A stretch of DNA of 32,197 nucleotides from Vampirovibrio sp. (GTDB taxonomy: Bacteria; Cyanobacteriota; Vampirovibrionia; Vampirovibrionales; Vampirovibrionaceae). The notes beneath the pieces are model-generated. The model was not told where the DNA came from, ran no database searches, and worked only from the letters and a program-made list of their open reading frames with translations. The DNA is taken from positions 1-32,197 of the forward strand of contig JAJQJM010000017.1 in assembly GCA_021323475.1 (NCBI GenBank). The letters are read 5' to 3'. Below, piece after piece: positions 7,248 through 13,177 of the stretch. How positions within the stretch are numbered: the first letter of the stretch is position 1; each line of letters starts with the position of its first letter. Position numbers and translations under genes: made by a program.

Positions 7248-7445
7248 ATGGCACAATTACCTCCTATCGGCGGCCAAGCCCCTGCTTTACCGGGTCTGCC
7301 CCCGCAACCGCCTACCGGCGCACCGGATCTCGGTAGCATTTTAGGCGGCGCTCCAGGCCTCACCCCACCCGCTCAGCAATCTCCGTTAACCCCACCGCCT
7401 CCGGGCCCGGGTGTAGGCGGCAATCTGAACATTCCGAACGCCTAG
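7248..7445 (+). CDS. Short Pro/Gly-rich protein of unknown function
   Basis: A 65-residue protein made almost wholly of Pro, Gly, Ala, Leu and Gln (for example APALPGLPPQPPTGAPDLG), with no charged residue except one Asp. It has no signal peptide or membrane segment and must be disordered. Its reality is supported by a good Shine-Dalgarno site (AAGGAG, 8 bases from ATG) and a near-perfect intrinsic terminator 22 bases after the stop. The N-terminal pattern M-x-x-L-P-P-I-G recalls the starts of the proteins at 18030 and 18997, suggesting a shared type of leader. Confidence 0.7.
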   Translation: MAQLPPIGGQAPALPGLPPQPPTGAPDLGSILGGAPGLTPPAQQSPLTPPPPGPGVGGNLNIPNA

Positions 7446-7467
7446 TAAACGGAATTCTTTGTTTTTT

Positions 7468-7502
7468 AAAAACCCTCAGTCAAACCGACTGGGGGTTTTT
7501 TA
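7468..7502 (+). terminator. Intrinsic terminator after the Pro/Gly-rich gene
   Basis: AAAAACCCTCAGT (7468-7480) pairs with ACTGGGGGTTTTT (7488-7500) around a 7-nt loop, with one T-G pair and a T-run to 7502. The A-run on the left makes it potentially bidirectional. Confidence 0.85.
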
Positions 7503-7570
7503 GCCGACTCGCAGTCCCGAAATGGATTTGGAAATCCCGCGAACCATTCCCGCATTTAGGGAAAATCTCT

Positions 7571-7576
7571 TATAAT
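7571..7576 (+). promoter_or_regulatory. -10 element TATAAT upstream of the 42-codon gene
   Basis: A perfect TATAAT 46 bases before the GTG start at 7622. No convincing -35 hexamer is seen at 16-18 bp. Confidence 0.4.
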
Positions 7577-7621
7577 TAAGCCTATACTGAACCACATTGA
7601 CCCAAAGGATAGGGAATTGCC

Positions 7622-7750
7622 GTGAGCGAATACGTGTTCAAACTGAAAAAAGGCGACCTGGAGCTGGAATTGAAAAGCGACGATGCCAAGTTCATCGAAA
7701 CCCAAATGGACAACTGGCGCAACATGCTGGTGACCCAAGAAGAAAAGTAA
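7622..7750 (+). CDS. 42-residue protein: stand-alone LKK/SDD/QMDxW module
   Basis: A GTG-started 42-codon gene, easily missed. The protein is highly charged, with a predicted strand-strand-helix layout: YVFKLKKGDLELELKS, then DDAKFIETQMDNWRNML. It aligns without gaps to residues 7-43 of the protein at 8028: 16 of 37 positions are identical, including Y, L-K-K, L, L, S-D-D, F-I, Q-M-D, W and L. That relationship, plus AGGATAGGGA just upstream and a TATAAT further up, supports it as real. Function unknown. After the TAA the same frame stays open for 14 more, strongly basic codons (Lys/Arg-rich, to TGA at 7793). Confidence 0.72.
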   Translation: MSEYVFKLKKGDLELELKSDDAKFIETQMDNWRNMLVTQEEK

Positions 7751-8027
7751 AAGAAGAAAAAAGTAAAAAGCGCAACACGCAAAAGAATCTTCTGAAATTC
7801 CATTAGTCAGCGCCGGTCCCGACTCCGCTTGATGTTGGATGTGCTGGATCATTCCGTTACTAACCAAAGTGGGCCGGTACAGTGGTACATAGTTCGTCAA
7901 GAAAGAAAAGAATGTAATTCCCCAGGCTGACCCGTCGGCAAACCGAGCAACCGCCGCAGGGTAATAGGCCGGAAAACTTTGACAAAGACCGCGATAGAGA
8001 ACGACAACAAGGGCGTAAGGAGCAACC

Positions 8028-9110
8028 ATGGACGGTGAACACCAATACGAAATCAACCTGAAGAAAGACGGCCTGTTCATCAACCTGTCATCCGATGACG
8101 TGTATTTCATTTCCAAGCAGATGGACAAGTGGTTCCGCATTCTGCTGGATGACAGCTATGTGCCCGTCACCCTGCCCCAGCGTCCTGCTCCCCAACCGGC
8201 GCCGGAGCCCTCGGTTGCAGCGCAGCCACCTCAAACACCTGCACAAATGCCTGCACCGCAGCTACAGCAGGCTCCAGAACAGCAAGCCCAATTCATCCAG
8301 CAACCGGCCCCACCCGTTCAGGCGCAAGCCCCGGTAGAAGCGGCCCCTCCGTTGCAACAACCTGTGGCTGCTTCCCAATATGCGGGCGTAGACTTGCCCT
8401 TGGCCCAGCCGCAGCAAGTGATTCAACAGCAACCCGTACCACAGGCCCAAGCGCCGGTGATGCAGCAAGCGGCTCCCCAAATGCCGCCCCAACTTGCGCC
8501 GCAGCCCGTAGCGCAAGCGGCACCTCAATCCCAAATGCCGCCTCAAATGGCAGCTCCCTTGGTTGAGCAACCCATGCCGCCTATTCAACAAGTATCCGTC
8601 CAACAGCCCGCACCCCAACCGCAACTGGCAGCCGTGGCCGCAGCTCCCCAGCAGCCGGTCATGCCGGCCCAGGATGATTTTGAGGCCGTGATGGACACCC
8701 TGATGAAAGATTTCGAGGACCCCGCAGATAATCAGGCGCCGGAAATTCCGGCTTACGCCCCGGCCGCAAACAATGGAGCCGGTTACGGCAGCTTGCCCGC
8801 AGAGCCGGACTTGAGCCTGATTACGTCATTGGCCGACCTGTGCGACCGCTCCGATGCCAGCAATTCTGAAGATTACCTGCTGCTGACCGCCTATTACCTG
8901 ACCCGCGTTGAACGCCAAAACAGCTTTTCGCTGAAAAAGGTGAATACCGCGCTGGTGAAATCGGGCCTGACCCCGGTAAATCACAGTGTGCTGGAAAGCG
9001 TTCTGGCCAGCGGGTTCCTGTCCATGGTGCCGGACCTGACCGGAACCGCCGAAGTCAGCGAATACATGATTACCGCCCAAGGTCAGCAGGCTGCCATTCA
9101 ACTGTTGTAA
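8028..9110 (+). CDS. Three-part protein: small N-terminal module, Pro/Gln-rich linker, C-terminal winged-helix-like domain
   Basis: A 360-residue protein of unknown function. Residues 7-43 (YEINLKKDGLFINLSSDD...FISKQMDKWF) are the same module that forms the whole protein at 7622. Residues about 47-220 are a very Pro/Gln/Ala-rich disordered linker. Residues about 259-360 form a compact domain: LITSLADLC, EDYLLLTAYYLTR, SFSLKKVNTALVKSGL, a further helix, and YMITAQGQQAAIQLL, which reads like a winged helix ending in the T-x-x-G-x-x-A pattern. AAGGAG is 6 bases before ATG. The architecture suggests an adaptor that tethers two binding domains; that is inference. Confidence 0.85.
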   Translation: MDGEHQYEINLKKDGLFINLSSDDVYFISKQMDKWFRILLDDSYVPVTLPQRPAPQPAPEPSVAAQPPQTPAQMPAPQLQQAPEQQAQFIQQPAPPVQAQAPVEAAPPLQQPVAASQYAGVDLPLAQPQQVIQQQPVPQAQAPVMQQAAPQMPPQLAPQPVAQAAPQSQMPPQMAAPLVEQPMPPIQQVSVQQPAPQPQLAAVAAAPQQPVMPAQDDFEAVMDTLMKDFEDPADNQAPEIPAYAPAANNGAGYGSLPAEPDLSLITSLADLCDRSDASNSEDYLLLTAYYLTRVERQNSFSLKKVNTALVKSGLTPVNHSVLESVLASGFLSMVPDLTGTAEVSEYMITAQGQQAAIQLL

Positions 9111-9418
9111 GCCCCACCGCTATTTTAACCGCCGCCATTACCCATACAGTCATGTCCGACCTCTGTTTTATCCTCGTCCAGGCCGCGCATGGCATGCCAT
9201 TTGCCGGATTGAAAATTGCTGATACAAATTTCTTTATTTAATCGCTGAAAAGGCTGTCAAGCATTTTTTTTTCTGCTAATCTGAGTAAGCGAGAACCGGG
9301 TTTTCAAATTTTATCCCCACCCCCCTCACCTGTTAGCAGAATATTTTGAAAATCCGACACAAAGAAGTGGATTAACAGTCTATAGAGTAACTCCCCGCCA
9401 TCATCATAAGGTATCACT
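9111..9418. other. Intergenic region and probable leader of prs
   Basis: No gene is seen. It holds a perfect 12-bp palindrome ATGGCATGCCAT (9189-9200), a T9 run, and two interleaved complementary pairs: CTGCTAA (9273-9279) with TTAGCAG (9333-9339), and TTTTCAAA (9301-9308) with TTTGAAAA (about 9346-9353). A weak promoter (CTGTCA, 15 bp, GCTAAT at 9275-9280) is possible. AAGGT 7 bases before ATG is the prs ribosome site. Confidence 0.5.
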
Positions 9419-10435
9419 ATGGAGGAACAAGACTTGGCTATTGAGCTGCGTTTGCCCGATCTGGAGATCGAGAGTGGCATTCATGACACCAGTAAAGTCA
9501 AAATCTTTACCGGCCGGGCCAATCCCAAGCTCGCCCAGGAAATTGCCCGCTACCTGGGAACCGAGTTGAGCAAGGTGGAAATCAAAAACTTCAGCGACGG
9601 GGAAACGTACGTTCAGATTAAAGAGAACGTTCGCGGATGTGATGCCTTTATCATTCAACCGACCTGCAACCCGGTCAACAGCAACATCATCGAACTACTG
9701 ATGATTATCGACGCCCTGAAACGGGCCAGCGCCAATACCATTACCGCGGTAATTCCTTACTACGGCTATGCCCGCCAGGATCGCAAATCCGCCGGCCGCG
9801 AACCCATTTCCGCCAAGCTGATGGCAGATATCATCACCACCGCCGGTGCGACCCGCGTGGTGGCCATGGATCTGCACACCGGCCAGTTGCAAGGCTTCTT
9901 CAACATCCTGGTGGATCACTTATACGCCACCCCGGTCCTGTTGCGCTACATTCAGCAGAAGAACCTGGGCGACCTGGTTGTGGTCAGCCCCGATGCAGGC
10001 GGCGTAGAGCGCGCCCGCGTTTACGCCAAAAAACTGAACGCCCCCATTGCCATTATCGACAAGCGCCGCAGCGCTCACAACGTAGCGGAAGTGTTCAACA
10101 TCATCGGCGATGTGAAAAACCGCACCGCCATTATTGTGGATGACATGATTGATACCGCCGGCACCGTCTGTTCTGCCGCCAAACTGATTTTGGACGAAGG
10201 CGCGGACGCCGTATACGCCATGGCCGCCCACCCGGTATTCTCCGGCCCGGCCGTAGAGCGCATTGCCAGCTCCGTATTCAGCGAAGTGATTGTAACGAAC
10301 TCCATTCCGCTCACCCCGGAAGCACAAGAGCTGGAACAACAGGGGAAAATCGTACAGCTTTCCGTCGCTCCCATTCTGGGTGAGGCGATTGGCCGTATTC
10401 ACGACCATCAGTCCGTCAGCGAGATGTTTGAATAA
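9419..10435 (+). CDS. prs: Ribose-phosphate pyrophosphokinase (PRPP synthase)
   Basis: A 338-residue cytosolic enzyme that makes PRPP from ribose 5-phosphate and ATP for purine, pyrimidine, His, Trp and NAD synthesis. Seen motifs: the flexible ATP loop YYGYARQDRK (114-123), the metal/substrate segment DLHTGQLQGFF (151-161), SPDAGGVERA (190-199), and the PRPP-binding loop VDDMIDTAGT (240-249). Class I length plus about 25 extra N-terminal residues (MEEQDLAIELRLPDLEIESG). Such N-terminal extensions occur in cyanobacterial versions, though this one starts at a modest AAGGT site. It is a single-gene unit followed by two hairpins. Confidence 0.96.
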   Translation: MEEQDLAIELRLPDLEIESGIHDTSKVKIFTGRANPKLAQEIARYLGTELSKVEIKNFSDGETYVQIKENVRGCDAFIIQPTCNPVNSNIIELLMIIDALKRASANTITAVIPYYGYARQDRKSAGREPISAKLMADIITTAGATRVVAMDLHTGQLQGFFNILVDHLYATPVLLRYIQQKNLGDLVVVSPDAGGVERARVYAKKLNAPIAIIDKRRSAHNVAEVFNIIGDVKNRTAIIVDDMIDTAGTVCSAAKLILDEGADAVYAMAAHPVFSGPAVERIASSVFSEVIVTNSIPLTPEAQELEQQGKIVQLSVAPILGEAIGRIHDHQSVSEMFE

Positions 10436-10453
10436 GCCGTTATCCAATACTCC

Positions 10454-10498
10454 AAGTTTAAGGTCCTCCAAACGGGCTGAACGATAGAACTTAAACTT
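10454..10498 (+). repeat. 9-bp inverted repeat in the prs 3' untranslated region
   Basis: AAGTTTAAG (10454-10462) pairs perfectly with CTTAAACTT (10490-10498), with a 27-nt loop, directly before the terminator hairpin. The two together would give a structured 3' end of about 85 nt. Confidence 0.55.
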
Positions 10499-10537
10499 AA
10501 AACCGGCCATCTAACTTGTGTAGATTGGCCGGTTTTT
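10499..10537 (+). terminator. Bidirectional intrinsic terminator between prs and the convergent gene
   Basis: Arms 10499-10513 and 10521-10536 (core ACCGGCCA / TGGCCGGT) form a stem with a single-base bulge and a 7-nt loop. TTTTT follows on the plus strand and TTTTAAGTTT on the minus strand, so it can also end the gene at 10568-10921. Confidence 0.85.
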
Positions 10538-10567
10538 AACATGTAAGGGTACAGAATGAAAAGTATT

Positions 10568-10921
10568 TTAGAGTTTGCTCGTTAACGCTCTCTGTTCTTG
10601 CTGGTGAGCGTTTGCTTTGGCCATAAAAGACTGTCCCGCAGACGTACTTGCCAACAGCTTTAATAGGACGGGAGGGGCTGATGCCGCCACCTGAAGCACT
10701 TGCGGAGTGGCGGAAGCTACATTGCCACCACTTTTGGTAAAAGCATCCTTAAAGGCTGCTTGTGTCGTGTTTAATTGTTCTTGAGACGCTCTTACATATG
10801 CATCCAGTTCAATTGGAGTGGCGTTCGGGGCTATTTTTTGACCTATTTCTCTAAAATCAGGAGTCATTTGCGCTTTATAGCTTGGCTGAGGTTGAGCATT
10901 CCCGAACGTTAAAATTTTCAT
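10568..10921 (-). CDS. Small hypothetical protein (helical, Ala/Gln-rich)
   Basis: A 117-residue protein of unknown function. It starts MKILTFGNAQPQPSY, then is mostly helical, with a run of Ser/Ala/Pro/Val near 69-92 (VASATPQVLQVAASAPPVLL) that is not hydrophobic enough for a clear membrane segment, and a polar C-terminus. There are no Cys residues and no signal peptide. AAAGGA lies 7 bases before ATG. A minus-strand TATAAT (10999-10994) about 70 bases upstream is a candidate -10 without a clear -35. It shares the bidirectional terminator with prs. Confidence 0.65.
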   Translation of the reverse strand: MKILTFGNAQPQPSYKAQMTPDFREIGQKIAPNATPIELDAYVRASQEQLNTTQAAFKDAFTKSGGNVASATPQVLQVAASAPPVLLKLLASTSAGQSFMAKANAHQQEQRALTSKL

Positions 10922-11156
10922 TAGCGTTTCCTTTCAGAGAGCCCAAATCAATATTTCAGAGGTATTTTAGGCCGATACTACTATGCAGTAAGTATTATAA
11001 AATGCTGAATATTTTTCTAATGCCTTCCATTCCTTACGACAATATCTGATAAAAAACCTGCATTATCTAAGCAATTTTTGCGTTGTGCATGTTTTTATTT
11101 AATTCTATCGGTATGACATCTTTTTTGTAGGTTCCTTTATTTAGAAGGAGCAGATT

Positions 11157-11636
11157 TTGGCTGAGTTTTTTCACGACCGATCCCTTGAGATCGGCGGGTC
11201 TTCTCACGATACCCAACTGGACGAGCAACAGATTCCCGATGGCGGCGAGATTGAATTTTTAAACCCTGGAAGCGGCAACTATTTCCAGGCGGTACCGCGC
11301 TTGAATGAACTGCGCATCGAAGTCAGCAATGCCGTGGGGCCTTCGGCCTGTGATTTAATCAAACGGCTGAACCTGGAAGCGATTAAAGCGGGCTTTGAGC
11401 CGGTAGGCGCCAATTGCCGGGGTGTTACCGCCGATGACTTCTTTAAAGCCAACCCGGTGTTCACTCAATTGGAAGATCATTTACTGCAAAAGCTGGTCCC
11501 GGAGAATGTCTCGGAAGTGTTTGAACTCATCAAGGATGCAAGCTATTACAAACCAACCCGGCGCATCGTAAACGCCATCGAAGGGATTTACTTAAAACTG
11601 CTGGAACAACGGAAGGGTAGCCAACAAAGGGGCTGA
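11157..11636 (+). CDS. Hypothetical protein, TTG start
   Basis: A 159-residue acidic protein of unknown function. The start is TTG, chosen because AAGGAG ends 6 bases before it and no ATG follows in frame near the N-terminus. After a polar N-terminus (about 1-40, rich in Asp/Glu/Gly) comes an alpha/beta-looking body: ELRIEVSNAVGPSACDLIKRL, then FEPVGANCRGVTADDFF, then long amphipathic helices to the end. No membrane segments are seen. It is separated by 84 bases from the SRPBCC-like gene on the same strand and may be co-transcribed with it. Confidence 0.7.
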   Translation: MAEFFHDRSLEIGGSSHDTQLDEQQIPDGGEIEFLNPGSGNYFQAVPRLNELRIEVSNAVGPSACDLIKRLNLEAIKAGFEPVGANCRGVTADDFFKANPVFTQLEDHLLQKLVPENVSEVFELIKDASYYKPTRRIVNAIEGIYLKLLEQRKGSQQRG

Positions 11637-11720
11637 GCCAATGGCTACGGGAATAGCCTGAGAATGGACGATTCCGTTCATTTCCCGTATGATGCTGCCT
11701 CCGGAACAGGAGGAATCCCC

Positions 11721-12176
11721 ATGCCCAAGCTTGAATATTTTACCCCCGTGGATGCGTCATTGCAGACCATCTGGAACGTGCTGCTGGACCGCATCGAGCA
11801 TCCTGACCGGTATTTGGCCGGTGTGGAGTCGTTTTCGTTTCCGGAAAGCGAAGAGGATTACGCGGTACGGGAAGTCATCATGCAAGGCATGCCCTTGATA
11901 GAGCGGATTACCATTGATGAGCGCCAAGGGGAAGTGCGATACCAACTGATTGATCATCCCCTATTTACCGGTGATGTTTATAATGCCTTGATTCCGCCGG
12001 ATGAAAGCGACCCCAAAGCCAAGCCCGTGGTGCAATTCCGCATGGATTGGCAACCGTTGAATAATGAAGCGGAAATTGTGGAAGCCGAGTGTCGAGCGGA
12101 TTTGCAGGAATCCCTGGAGCAGGCGGTAAAGTATGTCCGGGACTTGGCCGAACATCTGGAAAAGCAGCAAGCTTAA
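11721..12176 (+). CDS. SRPBCC/AtaL-like (DUF1857-type) ligand-binding fold protein
   Basis: A 151-residue protein. The order of segments, VDASLQTIWNVLLDRIEHPDRYL, then a VxSFSFPE strand, AVREVIM, a strand ending RITID, EVRYQLIDHPLFTGDVYN, VVQFRMDWQP, and a long C-terminal helix, fits the helix-grip fold of SRPBCC proteins. The phrase L-L-x-R-I-x-H-P-x-x-Y-L-x-G-V-E-S is typical of the AtaL/DUF1857 branch. These bind a hydrophobic ligand; the ligand here is unknown. The start at 11721 follows AGGAGGA by 6 bases. An upstream in-frame ATG (11664) has no ribosome site. Confidence 0.72.
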   Translation: MPKLEYFTPVDASLQTIWNVLLDRIEHPDRYLAGVESFSFPESEEDYAVREVIMQGMPLIERITIDERQGEVRYQLIDHPLFTGDVYNALIPPDESDPKAKPVVQFRMDWQPLNNEAEIVEAECRADLQESLEQAVKYVRDLAEHLEKQQA

Positions 12177-12344
12177 TTCGCATCCCGTCACCTTTTCAGC
12201 AAAAGGCACTCTTTTGATTGCCTCACTTAATTTATGCGAACTATCCATTGATACCAGGTTGGCCTATCGAGCTTGTTTGTCATTGCCACTCTCTGTTATG
12301 GCAAGGCATGAATATTCCCTATTATTGCCCCTATTATTGCGCCC

Positions 12345-12437
12345 TGTCATTGCGAGGCGTGAAACGAGGAAGCAATCTGCCATTGAGCGGACATAGGCAG
12401 CAGATTACCACGCTCCCGTGGGTTGCTAACAATGGCA
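12345..12437. repeat. Degenerate CATTGCGAGG-type palindromic repeat
   Basis: It begins TGTCATTGCGAGGCGTGAA and includes GAAGCAATCTGCC; it ends CAATGGCA. The inner arms AATCTGC (12374-12380) and GCAGATT (12400-12406) pair exactly. The layout (CATTGCGAGG, AAGCAATCT, AGATTxCCACGCTCC, CAATGxCA) matches a non-autonomous palindromic element known from many bacterial genomes; the outer arms here have decayed. Confidence 0.7.
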
Positions 12438-12496
12438 GAGTCCTGTGTCCTGAACAGAGCACTAGGTCGTACCTTAATTTTTTGGCAAAGAACAAG

Positions 12497-12538
12497 AAAA
12501 ATAAAAAAGACAGGGGGCAGCAAACCCCGCCCCCTGTC
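12497..12538 (-). terminator. Intrinsic terminator of the 12621-12866 gene
   Basis: GACAGGGGGC (12509-12518) pairs perfectly with GCCCCCTGTC (12529-12538). Read leftward the hairpin is followed by TTTTTTATTTTTC, a strong minus-strand terminator. Confidence 0.82.
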
Positions 12539-12620
12539 CATCTTGACATTGATGCGGAAGTAAACGTGAATTTATAAATAGAAGAGGGTATTTATCGCTG
12601 AAAAGTTAGCGGCGGCTAAA

Positions 12621-12866
12621 TTAACCAAACTTGGGATAATTGGCCAAGCGGGCCGGCTTGTCGGATTTAGCCTGATTTACTTTAATAATTCGGTTGTGAT
12701 GGTCGATGGGGGATTGACGCGCAATTTTAGCGGCATCCTCGCTGCCGAGAAAAATTGCACTGACATTGGACGGAGTACCGGGACTGCGAACAGGCTTGCC
12801 CTGTGCCGTCGCTAAGCGTTCCTTGGACGAAAGCATGCCTGACGGACCGGACACGGTTGTTGTCAT
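12621..12866 (-). CDS. Small basic hypothetical protein
   Basis: An 81-residue basic, Ser/Pro/Lys-rich protein of unknown function, beginning MTTTVSGPSGMLSSKERL. No membrane segment or Cys; probably largely disordered. The ATG at 12866 is taken as the start: AGGAGG lies 10 bases before it. A TTG two codons upstream (12872) is only 4 bases from the same site and is a possible alternative. It is a single-gene unit with its own strong terminator. Confidence 0.65.
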   Translation of the reverse strand: MTTTVSGPSGMLSSKERLATAQGKPVRSPGTPSNVSAIFLGSEDAAKIARQSPIDHHNRIIKVNQAKSDKPARLANYPKFG

Positions 12867-13060
12867 ATACAATGAACCTCCTAATGGTGACGTTTTAAAA
12901 AAACCGCACTTTAAACTCTACGGAAATTAGCCGGGAAGGCCCCACTCTGCTGAAAAGTCTTTCCCTTCTCTCTGTCCAACAAATTTGATTCTTAAATGTT
13001 TTATTAAAAAATATCCCGAAACGCAAGTATTGCTTTTTAAGTAGACCTCGAATATAGGGG

Positions 13061-13089
13061 TTTACAATTGAGAATCTTTATCATTTAAT
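13061..13089 (+). promoter_or_regulatory. Promoter with a Fur-like box as its spacer
   Basis: TTTACA (13061-13066), a spacer of exactly 17 bp, and TTTAAT (13084-13089). The 15-bp Fur-like box 13069-13083 fills the spacer, the usual position for a blocking repressor. A second candidate (TTGCTT 13030-13035, 17 bp, TATAGG 13053-13058) lies just upstream. The leader to the ATG at 13178 would be about 80 nt. Confidence 0.55.
13069..13083. promoter_or_regulatory. Fur-like operator, box 1
   Basis: TGAGAATCTTTATCA matches the 7-1-7 Fur consensus TGATAATNATTATCA at 12 of 14 fixed positions and sits between the -35 and -10 hexamers. Confidence 0.5.
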
Positions 13090-13099
13090 CTCTATCTAT

Positions 13100-13114
13100 T
13101 GAGAATTGTTCTCA
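13100..13114. promoter_or_regulatory. Fur-like operator, box 2
   Basis: TGAGAATTGTTCTCA is a perfect palindrome outside its 3-base centre (TGAGAA/TTCTCA). It is 31 bp (about three helical turns) from box 1, centre to centre, and lies just downstream of the expected transcription start. Confidence 0.5.
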
Positions 13115-13177
13115 TCAATCCAAGCTCATCCCTCCCCTGAATTCAATCGTCAGCTCGTCTCGAAAAGGAGTCTCCGT

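Larger units (their letters stand above)
12177..12600. other. Non-coding region with repeat remnants
   Basis: No supported gene. It contains the palindromic element 12345-12437, a more degenerate partial copy of its left end at about 12294-12313 (TGTTATGGCAAGGCATGAA, 15 of 19 matches), two short ATTATTGC copies between them (12321-12340), and the terminator of the gene at 12621. Confidence 0.6.

Noticed and set aside
7979-8007. TTGACA before the 8028 gene as a promoter
   Set aside because: No -10 hexamer at 16-18 bp; the match is probably chance.
8262-8624. Minus-strand open frame in the Pro/Gln-coding region
   Set aside because: Low-complexity shadow of the repetitive linker.
9189-9200. 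12-bp perfect palindrome ATGGCATGCCAT as an operator
   Set aside because: No second copy, no promoter overlap and no known factor; chance is plausible.
11664-11720. Longer N-terminus for the SRPBCC-like protein
   Set aside because: The upstream ATG has no ribosome site, whereas AGGAGGA directly precedes the ATG at 11721.
12218-12577. Plus-strand open frame through the palindromic repeat region
   Set aside because: It spans repeat sequence and the minus-strand terminator, lacks a ribosome site and has irregular composition.
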